From NCBI GenBank assembly GCA_018714575.1, contig DVNF01000170.1:1-5971 (forward strand): a stretch of 5,971 nt of DNA, written 5' to 3'. Each line of letters begins with the position of its first letter. Position 1 is the first letter of the stretch. Origin of the DNA: Candidatus Stercoripulliclostridium merdigallinarum. GTDB lineage: Bacteria; Bacillota; Clostridia; Christensenellales; DTU072. Shown here piece after piece: positions 5,875 to 5,971 of the stretch. The position numbers were made by a program, and so were the translations under genes. Below the pieces are notes generated by a model, which was not told where the DNA came from, searched no databases, and saw only the letters and a list, made by a program, of their open reading frames with translations.

Positions 5875-5889
5875 CGGAAACTCCGTCAT
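5864..5889 (-). terminator. Rho-independent terminator oriented for minus-strand transcription
   Basis: ATGACGGA (5871-5878) and TCCGTCAT (5882-5889) form a perfect 8-base stem with a 3-base loop. Read on the minus strand, the hairpin is followed by a run of T residues (complement of the A-tract 5865-5871) and then CTG, the classic intrinsic terminator layout. In the plus direction the bases after the stem are CTACATAATAG, with no T-tract. It should therefore end a transcript arriving from the right. It also contains the TGA stop of the Asn/Gly-rich gene, so it may act weakly on that transcript too. Confidence 0.7.
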
Positions 5890-5895
5890 CTACAT

Positions 5896-5917
5896 AATAG
5901 CCTACAATCACGCTATT
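5896..5917. repeat. Small inverted repeat AATAGC/GCTATT
   Basis: AATAGC (5896-5901) and GCTATT (5912-5917) are perfect inverted repeats with a 10-base loop. They sit between the terminator hairpin and the tandem repeats. In a minus-strand RNA they would form a second hairpin just before the terminator stem. The stem is short, so a function is uncertain. Confidence 0.3.
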
Positions 5918-5971
5918 CCGCCACCTGTGACGTTCCTCCGCCCCTGTGACGTTCCTCCGCCCCTGTGACAT
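5918..5971. repeat. 19-bp tandem direct repeat, cut by the right window edge
   Basis: The unit CCTGTGACGTTCCTCCGCC occurs at 5924-5942 and again, identically, at 5943-5961. A third partial copy at 5962-5971 diverges at its ninth base. A leading fragment CCGCC-A at 5918-5923 resembles the end of a unit with one inserted base. The period is not a multiple of three and in-frame stops lie just beyond the repeats, so a coding repeat is unlikely. The unit is too short and has no spacers, so this is not a CRISPR array. The array continues an unknown distance to the right. Confidence 0.8.

Noticed and set aside
5918..5971. CRISPR array at the right edge
   Set aside because: The repeat unit is 19 bases with direct head-to-tail copies and no unique spacers; no cas genes are in view.
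5890..5971. Minus-strand coding sequence through the tandem repeats, starting at ATG 5971-5969
   Set aside because: The 19-base period shifts frame at every copy, two of the three frames hit stops shortly after the repeats, and the third runs through the terminator hairpin. Noncoding repeat DNA is the simpler reading.

Overview
The window reads as chromosomal DNA of a Bacillota (Clostridia-like) bacterium, probably an uncultured lineage. The grounds are good GGAGG-type ribosome binding sites, AT-rich intergenic DNA beside moderately GC-rich coding sequence, a GatB/YqeY-type protein and a large AfsR/MalT-like regulator. This assignment is inferred from style and gene content only.

About 84% of the window (1-4984) is one minus-strand block. 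In transcription order it holds a 931-residue regulator (degenerate STAND/MalT-like ATPase, helical repeats, C-terminal winged helix plus a short BTAD-like region); a COG1092-type SAM methyltransferase starting inside the regulator's stop codon (ATGA overlap); a stand-alone RluA-family pseudouridine synthase about 10 bases later; a YqeY-like protein with its own strong ribosome binding site; and the first 35 codons of a further gene that overlaps the end of yqeY and leaves the window. A good sigma-A-type promoter (TTGACT, 17 bases, TACAAT) lies just upstream of the regulator. The spacing suggests that a transcription factor and RNA-modification enzymes share one transcript.

A 251-bp divergent spacer (4985-5235) separates this block from two small plus-strand genes I cannot assign to a family: an 82-residue charged helical protein and, three bases after it, a 128-residue Asn/Gly-rich low-complexity protein with recurring Phe-Gly motifs. 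The stop codon of the second gene is buried in a hairpin whose T-tract lies on the opposite strand, so it looks like the terminator of an unseen convergent gene on the right. The right edge (about 5918-5971) holds the start of a 19-bp tandem repeat cut by the window end.

The most interesting items are the apparently ATPase-dead regulator, the methyltransferase lacking the m5C catalytic cysteine, the small two-gene unit with a prion-like partner, and the terminator/hairpin/tandem-repeat block at the right edge. I see no CRISPR array, tRNA, rRNA, transposase or phage gene.
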